The notes below the pieces were generated by a model. That model was not told the origin of the DNA, ran no database searches, and saw only the letters and a program-made list of their open reading frames with translations. Both the position numbers and the translations under genes were made by a program. Positions 17,463-29,205 of a DNA stretch of 64,000 nucleotides are shown piece by piece. Within the stretch, counting starts at the first letter, position 1; every line of letters begins with the position of its first letter. The stretch is taken from assembly GCF_000733775.1 (NCBI RefSeq), contig NZ_JPOE01000002.1:1736001-1800000 (forward strand), in the 5' to 3' direction. The stretch is from Thiomonas sp. FB-Cd. GTDB taxonomy: Bacteria; Pseudomonadota; Gammaproteobacteria; Burkholderiales; Burkholderiaceae_C.

Positions 17463-17957
17463 TCACAATCCGAGTGTATGCGCTGGAAACATCGGCGTCG
17501 AATGCTCCCAAGACTGATCAAACGCGTGAACCGCGGCGTGGAGGCGCGCACCCGAACAGTAGATGGCTAGCCGTGATTTCTCGCTGGGGATGACCAGCAA
17601 CCCTATCTCGGGCAGCAACAAACATTCTTGCAGGCCACCACATTCCTCGGGCAAGGCATGACACGCAATGACATGGGCAAAGCGTATGCGCCACTGGACA
17701 AACCGCGGATCATCGCGCTGCAGGCCTTCAAACCGCTGGCCCAGCATGCGCACACTGGTCTGGCTGCGCCCTATGGCCCAAGCGTCCAAGCCCGCAATGA
17801 CGTCCGGGGCTCCCAACCCCCAATCCGCATAGTCGGGGCTATACATGCGAATTGAACCGCGTGGCTGGGCCAGCAAACTCCGAATAGCGTGCCGCCAAGC
17901 CACTCGCCCCTGCACCTGCAAATCCACCGCCTCGGCCTCCCCTGCACGCGTGTTCAC
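17463..17957 (-). CDS. DUF7931-like protein of unknown function
   Basis: The gene starts with GTG at 17955-17957, preceded by a clear AAGGAG, and overlaps the roxA stop by four bases (GTGA). The 164-residue product has the pattern IRMYSPDYADWGLG followed by a phospholipase-D-like middle region, then CHALPEECGG and a terminal HTLGL. This resembles the family I know as DUF7931, found near acetyltransferases and as stand-alone proteins in betaproteobacteria. Its function is unknown. Coupling with roxA suggests that the two proteins are made together. Confidence 0.65.
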   Translation of the reverse strand: MNTRAGEAEAVDLQVQGRVAWRHAIRSLLAQPRGSIRMYSPDYADWGLGAPDVIAGLDAWAIGRSQTSVRMLGQRFEGLQRDDPRFVQWRIRFAHVIACHALPEECGGLQECLLLPEIGLLVIPSEKSRLAIYCSGARLHAAVHAFDQSWEHSTPMFPAHTLGL

Positions 17958-19117
17958 GACCAATCTCCTTCGCGATCTGGATGAGCCCAGCCCTGCACGC
18001 ACCACTGCAGCAAGGCTTGGATTTCTTCGGGACGCGCGGCCTTCCAGTCATCGGCCCCAATGGCATGCCGGTCGGCGAGCCGGCGCAGCAATCTGGAGCG
18101 CGCAAGCCCCGGCGCGACGCGCTCGCCGTTGATCATCACGTCCCTGGATGTGTACAGCATCCGGCTTCGCCGATCCAAGCGCAGGCCTGCAGCGGCGCAG
18201 GCTTTCAGCAACTGGGCACGCTTGCGCGATGCCGCCTCGAACCACACCTGCTGTTTGGGCTCCGTGAGCAGTTCACCCAAGGCAGCTTCGAAGTCCCGAG
18301 ATGCGGGGTTCAGGCGCGAGAAAGCTGCTTGGAGGAAGTGCACCAAGTCCTGTGGCAACTTCGCCGGGTGCCCAGCCACGGCGGTATCAACGCGACCGCG
18401 GTCGCTGTAACGCTCACCAGGCGCAAGGTCCTCGGCCAATTTCCACAGCAACTGCTGCAAAAGCTCGCCCTGCGGCGGGGCACGGAAGCCAACGGAATAG
18501 GTCATGCACGCGCCGACGGCGACACCGTCGTGGCCCCAGCCGGGCGGCAGGTAGAGCACATCGCCGGGGTCGAGCACGAATTCGGCGTCAGGCTCGAAAT
18601 TCGTGAGAATCCTCAACGGCTGCTCGGGCTCGAAATGGGGCACTTTGACCGGTCCGATGCGCCATCGCCGCTGCCCCTCGGCCTGGACCAGAAACACGTC
18701 ATAAGCATCGACATGAGGTCCCACCCCGCCGCCGTCGCTCGCCCAGGAAATCATCACGTCGTCCAATCGCGCATCGGGGAGAAAGCGAAAGCGCTCCAGG
18801 AACGCCGCTACGCCGTCGTGCAGAAGATTGGCGCCTTGCAAGAGCAGCGTCCAATCGCACTTGCGCAGAGCGGGAAGCGAGCGCTGGGCGAAGGGGCCAT
18901 GCCTGAGCATCCAGCGGCCGGCCTGACGCTGCACGAGGCGAGACTCCGCATCATCCTCGCCCGCCAATGCGAACAGCTCGGCGCGCGTCAGCAAGGGTTG
19001 GAATCCCGGGATTGCCTGACGCAGCAGGAGCGGCCGGCGCTGCCAATGGCGTTGCAGGAAATGCGCGTGGCTGATGCCTTGCAGGGGCCAGGCCGCCTTC
19101 TCTGAAGATCGTCTCAT
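17954..19117 (-). CDS. roxA: ribosomal protein L16 arginine hydroxylase (JmjC/cupin oxygenase)
   Basis: This 387-residue 2-oxoglutarate- and iron-dependent oxygenase resembles YcfD/RoxA, which hydroxylates an arginine of ribosomal protein L16. The iron ligands lie in GPHVDAYDVFLVQ (His135, Asp137) with a further His in LPPGWGHDGV. The N-terminal HWQRRPLLLRQAIP is typical of the family, and the C-terminal winged-helix part is present. The start at 19115-19117 (MRRSSEKAAW) fits the family; earlier in-frame starts read as unrelated sequence. Confidence 0.9.
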   Translation of the reverse strand: MRRSSEKAAWPLQGISHAHFLQRHWQRRPLLLRQAIPGFQPLLTRAELFALAGEDDAESRLVQRQAGRWMLRHGPFAQRSLPALRKCDWTLLLQGANLLHDGVAAFLERFRFLPDARLDDVMISWASDGGGVGPHVDAYDVFLVQAEGQRRWRIGPVKVPHFEPEQPLRILTNFEPDAEFVLDPGDVLYLPPGWGHDGVAVGACMTYSVGFRAPPQGELLQQLLWKLAEDLAPGERYSDRGRVDTAVAGHPAKLPQDLVHFLQAAFSRLNPASRDFEAALGELLTEPKQQVWFEAASRKRAQLLKACAAAGLRLDRRSRMLYTSRDVMINGERVAPGLARSRLLRRLADRHAIGADDWKAARPEEIQALLQWCVQGWAHPDREGDWS

Positions 19118-19391
19118 AGGGTCTTGATGGCAAATGGAGCAGGATGCATTGTGCGGGTGAGAATTTACGCGCATCGGCAGGCCATGTCGCGGCCGCTTCG
19201 GCACTTGCAACGCGACGTGTCCGTTCCAGTGGTTGCGCAAGCGCCGCGCACGCATTGCATGCCCGCGCACTGCAATGAAGTCTAGCTTCGCATGCCTGAG
19301 GCGCTAAGCTTCCAACTGCACGCAGGCGCTGCGTCGCGCTGCAGTCCGCGCGTGCCGCCATTTTCATTCCGTCCATTGCGATGTCTCTCCT

Positions 19392-19910
19392 ATGCAAGCC
19401 ACACCCGATACCGTCGTGACGCTGTCCTGGCACCTCACTGACGCACAAGACGAACCCATTGCCGATGATGAGGAAGGCACGGATTTCTACGTCGGCGGTG
19501 CCGACCTCCTGCCGGTCATTACACAGGACCTTCTGGGCAAGCGCGTGGGCGAAAGCGGGCAGCTGCAGATCGAACCCCACGACGCCTTTGGCGACTATGA
19601 CCCGGAGCTTCTGCGTGTGGAGGAGCGTCGCCTCTTTCCCGATGTGCTCGAACCCGGGCTGCAGTTTGAACAGCTGCCCGCCGGTTGCGCGTCGGCCGCG
19701 CCTGGGACCCTTTTTACGGTCACCGACATCGCCGACAACAAGGTCATCCTCGACGGTAACCATCCCTTAGCCGGGATGGCTCTGCGGGTTCGCTACACGA
19801 TTTTGGATATCCGCGAGCCGGACCCAGACGAGCGCGAGGCGCAAAGCGCACATCTGGATGATGTGGACAGCGGGATGTTTTTCACGGGCACACCGCGCGG
19901 CAGCGCTTAG
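19392..19910 (+). CDS. FKBP-type peptidyl-prolyl isomerase (SlyD-like)
   Basis: The 172-residue product has the SlyD arrangement: VVTLSWHLTDAQDEPI, a split FKBP domain with DLLGKRVGESGQLQIEP, an insert-in-flap domain, and a return strand NHPLAGMALRVRY. SlyD-type enzymes are cytoplasmic prolyl isomerases and chaperones. The His-rich metal-binding tail of E. coli SlyD is absent; the C-terminus is acidic instead. It is divergent from roxA. Confidence 0.88.
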   Translation: MQATPDTVVTLSWHLTDAQDEPIADDEEGTDFYVGGADLLPVITQDLLGKRVGESGQLQIEPHDAFGDYDPELLRVEERRLFPDVLEPGLQFEQLPAGCASAAPGTLFTVTDIADNKVILDGNHPLAGMALRVRYTILDIREPDPDEREAQSAHLDDVDSGMFFTGTPRGSA

Positions 19911-20340
19911 GCCCTTTCTGGCGTGGGCCGAGCGTGACCAGGACAGACACAGCGCTGTGCGCTGTCTCGCACATCGCCAGCTCGCCAGAGCCGACAACCG
20001 AGGTGCATACATGCTGCGGATGCACGCCTGAACCGGGAGTCGAAACTGGCACGGAGCCGCAAGGACACCAATGCTTGGCCAAAAGCGGCAGAGCGGAGTG
20101 CCTTGCCCATCCAGCGGCACTGGCGCCAAGAGCCAAGCCACGTTGCGCCCGCCCGCGGGCGTGACGATCTGCGGCGCGAAGCCCGCCGCGCGACCACAGC
20201 ATCGGTCCTCGGGATTGATTAAAAATTGCGGCCGCAGCATGGGGCGTGCGCGGGACATTGTCTCTTGCTGAATTCGACGCGTCCGCACGCTTGGCCCCGA
20301 GCTCTTGGCCCGGGCTTGGCCATGCCGGGACCCGGGCCTG
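19911..20340. other. intergenic region with a GGCCCGGG inverted repeat
   Basis: This 430-base stretch separates the convergent FKBP and DUF2062 genes. I see no supported gene. GGCCCGGG (20307-20314) and CCCGGGCC (20331-20338) form a perfect 8-base-pair stem with a 16-base loop just beyond the DUF2062 stop. It could act as a transcript-end structure, although no T run follows. Confidence 0.5.
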
Positions 20341-20901
20341 TCAGGTGCCATTCAAACCCGCACGTGCAGCGCACCGGCGCTGCCATTGCCGGCGAATGGA
20401 ACAGCTCCAACCAAGCCGCACCAACACATACCCCAGAACGGCCAGCACCAGAGCCAGGATCGGCAATCCAACGAGCAGCGGCTCACCCAGTCCCATGGAC
20501 CAATGCACAAGCGCCTTTATTGACGCGCCGAGGTGAGTCCAGTCCAACTGCGGCACAGCAGCGAGCCTGTCCCGCCCATTGACGCCCGTGACCCAGCTGC
20601 CCAAATGATAGGCAACCAGGTACAGCGGCACGATCGTCAGCGGATTCGAATACAAGGTGGTGACGAGAGCAATCGGAAAGTTGCATCGCAGCGTCACCGC
20701 CAGAACGCCAGCCCCCAACATCTGCAACGGCCCCGGAATGAGACCGGCAAAAAGACCCACAGCAACACCAAGGGCCACGCTGCGCCGATGCAGGCTCCAC
20801 AGCGCGGGGTGACTCATGTGCGCGGCAAAGGGGCGCAATACTGGGTAATCACGCATTGTGTCAAAGCGTGCGGCAATCGCCCGGCTGAGCCTGCGCGCCA
20901 T
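20341..20901 (-). CDS. DUF2062 domain-containing membrane protein
   Basis: The 186-residue protein has the family hallmark SVALGVAVGLFAGLIPGPLQ and, later, YSNPLTIVPLYL, with three or four membrane helices. Function is unknown. It begins 12 bases after the dut stop and is probably the last gene of the alaS-coaBC-dut operon. Confidence 0.85.
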   Translation of the reverse strand: MARRLSRAIAARFDTMRDYPVLRPFAAHMSHPALWSLHRRSVALGVAVGLFAGLIPGPLQMLGAGVLAVTLRCNFPIALVTTLYSNPLTIVPLYLVAYHLGSWVTGVNGRDRLAAVPQLDWTHLGASIKALVHWSMGLGEPLLVGLPILALVLAVLGYVLVRLGWSCSIRRQWQRRCAARAGLNGT

Positions 20902-20913
20902 CCTGCGGCCCCG

Positions 20914-21366
20914 CTACGTTCGGCCGGTGGAACCAAATCCACCTTCGCCTCGCGCGCTTGGCGTGAAGGCCTCGACGACCCGCCATTGCGCCTGGACCAC
21001 CGGAACAATCACCAATTGCGCGATGCGCTCAAAGGGCTGAACCGTGTAGTGCTGCAAGCCACGGTTCCAGCAGCTCACCATCAGCGGGCCCTGGTAGTCC
21101 GAGTCGATGAGGCCAACGAGATTGCCCAGGACGATCCCGTGCTTATGGCCAAGCCCCGAACGCGGCAGAATCATCGCAGCATGACCGCTGTCCGCAACGT
21201 GGATGGACAGGCCCGTACTGATCAGTTCGGCTTGACCGGGCGCCAGCACAAGCGGCTCGTCGATGCATGCTCGCAGATCCATACCCGCTGCGCCCGGCGT
21301 GGCATAGGCAGGCAGTTGCTCACGCAGCCTGGGGTCGAGCACAAGAATCTCAATAGGCAGGTTCAT
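20914..21366 (-). CDS. dut: deoxyuridine 5'-triphosphate nucleotidohydrolase
   Basis: Dut hydrolyses dUTP to dUMP, keeping uracil out of DNA and feeding dTMP synthesis. The 150-residue product has all trimeric dUTPase motifs: [28 protein letters not shown] and the C-terminal GEGGFGSTG that closes over the active site. The start overlaps the coaBC stop by four bases. Confidence 0.97.
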   Translation of the reverse strand: MNLPIEILVLDPRLREQLPAYATPGAAGMDLRACIDEPLVLAPGQAELISTGLSIHVADSGHAAMILPRSGLGHKHGIVLGNLVGLIDSDYQGPLMVSCWNRGLQHYTVQPFERIAQLVIVPVVQAQWRVVEAFTPSARGEGGFGSTGRT

Positions 21367-22568
21367 GATTGCTGGGATGGCATGCGGGATACGATTTCGA
21401 CCAAAATGCGCCGCGCCAGGTCGAGTTTGGCGCCACGCGGCAGCTCGAGCACTCCTTGCGCATCGATCAAAACACAGGCGTTATCGTCGCGGCCGAAGGT
21501 CTGCGGGCCAAGGTTGCCCACCAACAGCGGCACACCCTTGCGCACACGCTTGGCCTGCGCGTTGGCGATGAGGTCATCCGCTTCGGCGGCGAAGCCCACG
21601 CAGAACGGCGCCTCGGGTTGGGCGGCGACTTCGGCAAGGATGTCAGGGTTCGGGTCGAGTTCGAGTACTGGTGGTCGGGCATCGCCTTGCTTCTTGAGCT
21701 TGCCAGCCTCAACGCGCGCGGGTCGCCAGTCAGCGACGGCGGCGGCGGCAATGAACACATCCACACCCTTCAGCTCTGCTTGGACTGCATCGCGCATCTC
21801 CCGCGCTGTTTCCACCTCGATGGTGCTCACCCCATAGGGAGTTGCCTGCGCCGTGGGACCGGCCACCAGGGTGACCTCTGCGCCCTGCTCCCAAGCTGCG
21901 CGTGCCAACGCCCAACCCATCTTGCCACTGGATCGGTTCGTCAGGCCACGCACTGCGTCCCAAGGTTCGAACGTGGGACCGGCGGTGATCAACACGCGCC
22001 GCCCAGCGAGCCGCTTGGGTTGGAATAGTGCCTCAATTTCGAGCAGGATGCTCTCGGGCTCGAGCATCCGGCCTTCGCCAACCTCGCCACAAGCCTGCTC
22101 CCCGCTGGCGGGCCCAGCGATTCCCACACCATCCATGCGAAGGCGCTGGACGTTGCGCTGCACCGACGCGTTGGCCCACATCGCCCGGTTCATCGCTGGC
22201 GCAAGCAGGGTGGGGATGGTGTCACGGGCAAGCAGAAGCGTCGAAAGCAGATCGTCGCCCAAGCCGTTCGCGGCCTTGCCTATGCAATCCGCACTGGCGG
22301 GGGCAACAACCAGAGCATCTGCGGCACGCACAAGCTCGATGTGGTCCATCCCATTGGCCGCAAGCGGTTGCCACTGGTCGGTTGCTACCGGCCGGCCCGA
22401 AAGCGCCTGGAGCGTCGCAGGCCCGACAAAACGCGTTGCCGCCGCAGTCATCACGACTTGGGTGGTATACCCCGCCTTGACCAGCAGGCGGGTCAGTTCA
22501 CACGCCTTGTAGGCGGCAACGCCACCGCTTACACCAAGCACAATGTGGCGGGTCTGCAAGCTATCCAT
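21363..22568 (-). CDS. coaBC: bifunctional phosphopantothenoylcysteine decarboxylase/phosphopantothenate-cysteine ligase
   Basis: CoaBC carries out two successive steps of coenzyme A synthesis. The 401-residue product has the N-terminal flavodoxin-like CoaC half ([15 protein letters not shown], then APAMNRAMW) and the C-terminal CoaB half ([27 protein letters not shown]). It starts three bases after the alaS stop and overlaps dut, so the operon is tightly packed. Confidence 0.96.
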   Translation of the reverse strand: MDSLQTRHIVLGVSGGVAAYKACELTRLLVKAGYTTQVVMTAAATRFVGPATLQALSGRPVATDQWQPLAANGMDHIELVRAADALVVAPASADCIGKAANGLGDDLLSTLLLARDTIPTLLAPAMNRAMWANASVQRNVQRLRMDGVGIAGPASGEQACGEVGEGRMLEPESILLEIEALFQPKRLAGRRVLITAGPTFEPWDAVRGLTNRSSGKMGWALARAAWEQGAEVTLVAGPTAQATPYGVSTIEVETAREMRDAVQAELKGVDVFIAAAAVADWRPARVEAGKLKKQGDARPPVLELDPNPDILAEVAAQPEAPFCVGFAAEADDLIANAQAKRVRKGVPLLVGNLGPQTFGRDDNACVLIDAQGVLELPRGAKLDLARRILVEIVSRMPSQQS

Positions 22569-22571
22569 GGC

Positions 22572-25378
<2,807 letters not shown>

Positions 25379-25550
25379 TCAAACCGTGGCAAATCCGCGA
25401 TTTTAGGCGCCACCCCTTCGATGGCACGAGACGGTATACCAGACCTGCCGCCCAGTGGTTGCCCCGGCGACCCCAAGGTGGTGCTGTGCAAATGCGCTCC
25501 GGTGAGGCTAAATTGGTGGCTGACTTCCTTCAAACACCAGAAAGACTGCC

Positions 25551-27041
25551 ATGGATACCGCGACCTCACCCCTCGCCCTTCTGCATGACCCTTCTTTACT
25601 CAAGACCCAGGCACTGATTGACGGCCAATGGATCGATTCTGTGAATACCGTGCCGATCCATGACCCGGCCACAGGCCGCGTGCTTGCGCACGTGCCCAGG
25701 CTCGGTGCAGGCGAAGCCGAGACGGCTGTCGCCGCGGCCGAACGGGCGTGGCCCGCCTGGCGCGCCCAGACGGCCAAACAGCGTGCTGCGGTGATGCGCC
25801 GCTGGTTCGAGCTGCTGATGCAGCATGCTGACGATCTGGCGCGCATCATGACCGCCGAGCAGGGCAAGCCCTTGGCCGAGGCCAAGGGCGAAGTCACGTA
25901 CGGCGCAAGCTTTGTCGAGTGGTTCGCCGAGGAGGCCAAGCGCGTGTACGGCGAGACGATTCCCAGCCCGGATCCGACCAAACGGCTGCTCGTCATTCGC
26001 CAACCGGTCGGCGTGTGCGCAGCCATTACACCGTGGAATTTCCCCTTGGCCATGATCACCCGCAAAGTCGCCCCGGCCTTGGCCGCCGGCTGCCCCGTGG
26101 TCATCAAGCCCGCCGAGCAGACGCCACTGACGGCGCTCGCCGCGGCTGAACTCGCGCAGCGCGCCGGCATGCCGCGTGGGGTGCTTAACCTGCTGACGAG
26201 CGATGCTGCGGGTTCGGTGGACATCGGCAAGGTCCTGTGCGGTAGTCCCATCGTGCGCCACCTGTCGTTCACCGGCTCTACCGAAGTCGGACGCATCCTC
26301 ATGGCGCAATCGGCACCCAGCATCAAGAAACTCGGTCTGGAGCTCGGTGGCAATGCACCGTTCATTGTTTTTGATGACGCTGACGTGGATGCCGCGGTGG
26401 ATGGTGCGATGCAGAGCAAGTACCGTAACGCCGGGCAGACGTGCGTTTGCGCCAACCGCCTGTACGTGCAGGACGGCATCTATGAGAGCTTCGTCGAAAA
26501 GCTCTCCGCGCGAGTAGCCGGGATGAAGGTCGGCGCCGGTTTTGACGAAGGGGTGCAAGTCGGGCCGCTGATCGATGAGCAGGCCCTGTCAAAGGTGCAG
26601 CGGCATGTGGACGACGCCTTGGCCAAGGGCGCCCGCATGCTCACTGGCGGCACGGTCCTGAACGTGGGGTCCGGCGGCCGCTTCTACGCGCCAACGGTAC
26701 TTGCCGACGCCAACGCCGGCATGTTGTGTGCACGAGAAGAGACATTTGGGCCCGTGGCGCCCGTGTTCCGCTTCAAAACCGAGGAGGAGGCGATTGCGGC
26801 CGCCAACGCCACCGAGTTCGGACTGGCAGCCTATTTCTTCAGTCGCGACGTGGGCCGCATCTTCCGGGTCGGCGAGGCCCTGGAATACGGCATGGTGGGC
26901 GTCAACACCGGTTTGATTTCCAACGAGGTTGCACCCTTTGGCGGCGTGAAGCAATCGGGTCTGGGCCGGGAGGGCTCGCACCACGGCATCGACGAATACG
27001 TTGAAATGAAATATCTCTGTCTTGGCGCGATTGACCGCTGA
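25551..27041 (+). CDS. gabD: succinate-semialdehyde dehydrogenase (NADP+)
   Basis: The 496-residue aldehyde dehydrogenase has the cofactor-site segment ITPWNFPLAMITRKVAPALA, the catalytic ELGGNAP with Glu and the catalytic Cys (about 298) in NAGQTCVCANR. The text and length fit GabD, which oxidises succinate semialdehyde to succinate in 4-aminobutyrate breakdown. No gabT or permease is nearby, so the substrate is inferred from sequence resemblance only. Confidence 0.9.
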   Translation: MDTATSPLALLHDPSLLKTQALIDGQWIDSVNTVPIHDPATGRVLAHVPRLGAGEAETAVAAAERAWPAWRAQTAKQRAAVMRRWFELLMQHADDLARIMTAEQGKPLAEAKGEVTYGASFVEWFAEEAKRVYGETIPSPDPTKRLLVIRQPVGVCAAITPWNFPLAMITRKVAPALAAGCPVVIKPAEQTPLTALAAAELAQRAGMPRGVLNLLTSDAAGSVDIGKVLCGSPIVRHLSFTGSTEVGRILMAQSAPSIKKLGLELGGNAPFIVFDDADVDAAVDGAMQSKYRNAGQTCVCANRLYVQDGIYESFVEKLSARVAGMKVGAGFDEGVQVGPLIDEQALSKVQRHVDDALAKGARMLTGGTVLNVGSGGRFYAPTVLADANAGMLCAREETFGPVAPVFRFKTEEEAIAAANATEFGLAAYFFSRDVGRIFRVGEALEYGMVGVNTGLISNEVAPFGGVKQSGLGREGSHHGIDEYVEMKYLCLGAIDR

Positions 27042-27050
27042 GCGGCCCTG

Positions 27051-27089
27051 GGCGCCAGGCGCTGAGCAGACGCCAGGTGGCCTGGCGCC
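27051..27089 (+). terminator. inverted repeat after gabD
   Basis: GGCGCCAGGC (27051-27060) and GCCTGGCGCC (27080-27089) form a perfect 10-base-pair stem beginning nine bases after the gabD stop. No T run follows, so it may be a protective 3' structure or a weak terminator. Confidence 0.4.
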
Positions 27090-27304
27090 GCGGCGGGCCT
27101 TAGCGAGGCGAGTGGCACTCGGCTTCGCCTTGCTGCTGCCGGATGCGCTGGCACACGTGTTCCTCCGGTTGGGGAGGCTCGTGTGCACCTAAGGTGCCAT
27201 TGGCCAATCGGCATCATTCGCGCGCAGGCGCCGCCGAAAGCAGGCAATGACCAAGCATCCCCAAGGTCATTCACCTGCCTCGTACATGCGCGTCGAGCCT
27301 TCGA

Positions 27305-28237
27305 TCAATGGGCGGCGGCGTAGTAGCGGTTTTGCGAGTGACTGACTTGGGCAAAAAAATGCCAGCGCTCGGCAATGAGTCCAGTCATCTGAGTCAACCA
27401 GGCCACGACGAACCAAGCCAGCGGCTCGTTTGCGCCAATCCCTGCACCGATCAGGCCCAGAGGGACCAGAAAACCCATGAGCACGAAGCCACCCTGAACG
27501 CTGCGCAAGACCGTATCCCCCTGGCCATGGAAGAACTCGCGCAGGTTGAAGCTGCCGGCCGTAAAGCCGCGGGAAATCTGCACGATGTGGTTGCTGCGCA
27601 CACCGATGGCCGACTGCACGCTGCCAGCCAGCACCAGTCGCGCCGTACGCAAAAGCGCAGCCATGCGCCCGACGAAGGCCAGAAATGTCAAACCCAACGC
27701 CCAGCTGGCGATCTCTCCGACAGCGAGGCCCAGGGACGCAAACAGCGCGGCCGCCAGGATGAATCCGGACGCCAAACCCATGAGAACGAAATTCAGCAGA
27801 GTCAGCGGCGTGGCCCATTCGCGGATAAAGCGCACGCAGGCGTAGATCATCGCCGTGCACAGCCACAGGGCACCGCATGCCAGCAGCAGCGTCAGCGCCA
27901 GCCAGGACGGCCACGCATGCATCAGCCCCATCCATACCAAGGTGAAAGCGGTGATACCGAGAAAAGCCGGCAACGCGATGACCTCGCGCGAAAGCCAGGA
28001 GGTGCGCCACATCGCCGCCGCGCGCCAGGCACGCTCTGGCCGGCCGAGGTGCAGAAACGATGCGATGAGCGCAACCGCCCCGAGGGCCAGAACCACCGCT
28101 AGCCCAGCCCGCCCGGCGGCCAAGGCCGCGACTGGACCTCCGAAGAGCCCCAGAACGGCCAGCGCCAAGGCCACGGCGAGACCCTGGGCACAACCGATCA
28201 GCGTGGTGAGAAGCAGCACAGACCAAGCCGGACGCAT
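27305..28237 (-). CDS. soeC: membrane anchor subunit of sulfite dehydrogenase (DmsC/SoeC family)
   Basis: This 310-residue protein has about eight membrane helices and belongs to the DMSO reductase anchor (DmsC) family. Such subunits hold the catalytic pair at the inner membrane and exchange electrons with quinone. The start at 28235-28237 follows the soeB stop by two bases. Order and spacing with soeA and soeB support a single complex. A longer upstream frame runs back through soeB and is not needed. Confidence 0.82.
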   Translation of the reverse strand: MRPAWSVLLLTTLIGCAQGLAVALALAVLGLFGGPVAALAAGRAGLAVVLALGAVALIASFLHLGRPERAWRAAAMWRTSWLSREVIALPAFLGITAFTLVWMGLMHAWPSWLALTLLLACGALWLCTAMIYACVRFIREWATPLTLLNFVLMGLASGFILAAALFASLGLAVGEIASWALGLTFLAFVGRMAALLRTARLVLAGSVQSAIGVRSNHIVQISRGFTAGSFNLREFFHGQGDTVLRSVQGGFVLMGFLVPLGLIGAGIGANEPLAWFVVAWLTQMTGLIAERWHFFAQVSHSQNRYYAAAH

Positions 28238-28239
28238 GC

Positions 28240-29205
28240 TCAGCCCCCGACCAAAGGGTTGGATGACGCCAATCCTGCCGTAGTCACGCGACGTTGGGGC
28301 GGGGTGCCAAGTTCGGGGCCCGCGGCCTTCACGCCGCCACAGCCGCACTGCCCGGCGCCACACGCGCTGGCTGCACTGCCCCGTGTGGCCGATGTGCGCC
28401 TGCTGGTCACGCCGCCTGTCATCCGCCCAAAGATGCGTGACAGCAGGCTTTCACTTTCACGAACCAGCTCGTTGGCGGCGGCACACGTGCCCATGTCGGT
28501 CACTACAGACTGCATGCCGGCTTGCGATTGCGCATGGGGCTGGCCAGCAATCGATTCGCCAACCGGCCCGTCCTGCAGTCCAGCGGCCACCATTGCCCGG
28601 CGCGGCAGGTATTGGTTGGCAGGGCGGGTGCCGAGTTCGGGCATCAGAGCGTAGCCACCTCTACTGCGGATGGCACGCGACACCTCGGACTCGGGGTCGT
28701 GCACATCGCCGAACAGCCGCGCATGGGTCGGGCAGGCGTTGACACACGCGGGGTTGCGGCGCTCGGGCGGCGTGGTTTCATCGTAAATGCGATCCACGCA
28801 CAGGGTGCATTTGGTCATGATGCCGCGGTCCTCATCGAACTCGCGCGCGCCGTAGGGGCAGGCCCAGGCGCAGTATTTGCATCCAATGCATTTGTCAGCA
28901 TCCACCAGCACGATGCCGTCCTCCTTGCGCTTGTAGGAGGCGCCCGTCGGACACACTGGCACGCAGGGGGGCTCCTCGCAGTGCAGGCAGCTCTTGGGGA
29001 AATGCACCACCTGCGTGTTTGGAAACTGACCGACCTCAAAGGTCTGTACCCGGTTGAAGAAGACTCCCGAGGTGTCACTGCCGTAAGGATCGATGTCGCT
29101 CAAGGGGCCGGCAGCGCCCGACGTGTTCCATTGTTTGCAGGACGTGACACAGGCGTGACAGCCGACGCAGACATCCAGGTCGATGACTAGCGCGAGTTGG
29201 GTCAT
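28240..29205 (-). CDS. soeB: iron-sulfur subunit of sulfite dehydrogenase (SoeB-like)
   Basis: The 321-residue protein has four cysteine clusters for [4Fe-4S] centres: CVGCHACVTSC, CLHCEEPPCVPVC, CIGCKYCAWAC, and CTLCVDR with CVNAC. It would carry electrons from the molybdenum subunit to the membrane anchor. The ATG at 29203-29205 overlaps the soeA stop as ATGA. About 90 residues beyond the ferredoxin fold form a tail with a further Cys-rich patch (ACGAGQCGCGG), longer than expected for SoeB. No Tat or Sec signal is present, so it should be cytoplasmic. Confidence 0.87.
   Translation of the reverse strand: MTQLALVIDLDVCVGCHACVTSCKQWNTSGAAGPLSDIDPYGSDTSGVFFNRVQTFEVGQFPNTQVVHFPKSCLHCEEPPCVPVCPTGASYKRKEDGIVLVDADKCIGCKYCAWACPYGAREFDEDRGIMTKCTLCVDRIYDETTPPERRNPACVNACPTHARLFGDVHDPESEVSRAIRSRGGYALMPELGTRPANQYLPRRAMVAAGLQDGPVGESIAGQPHAQSQAGMQSVVTDMGTCAAANELVRESESLLSRIFGRMTGGVTSRRTSATRGSAASACGAGQCGCGGVKAAGPELGTPPQRRVTTAGLASSNPLVGG

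Noticed and set aside
27267..28226. Alternative minus-strand frame over soeC
   Set aside because: Gly/Arg-rich shadow without membrane helices, while the chosen frame gives a regular DmsC-type protein.
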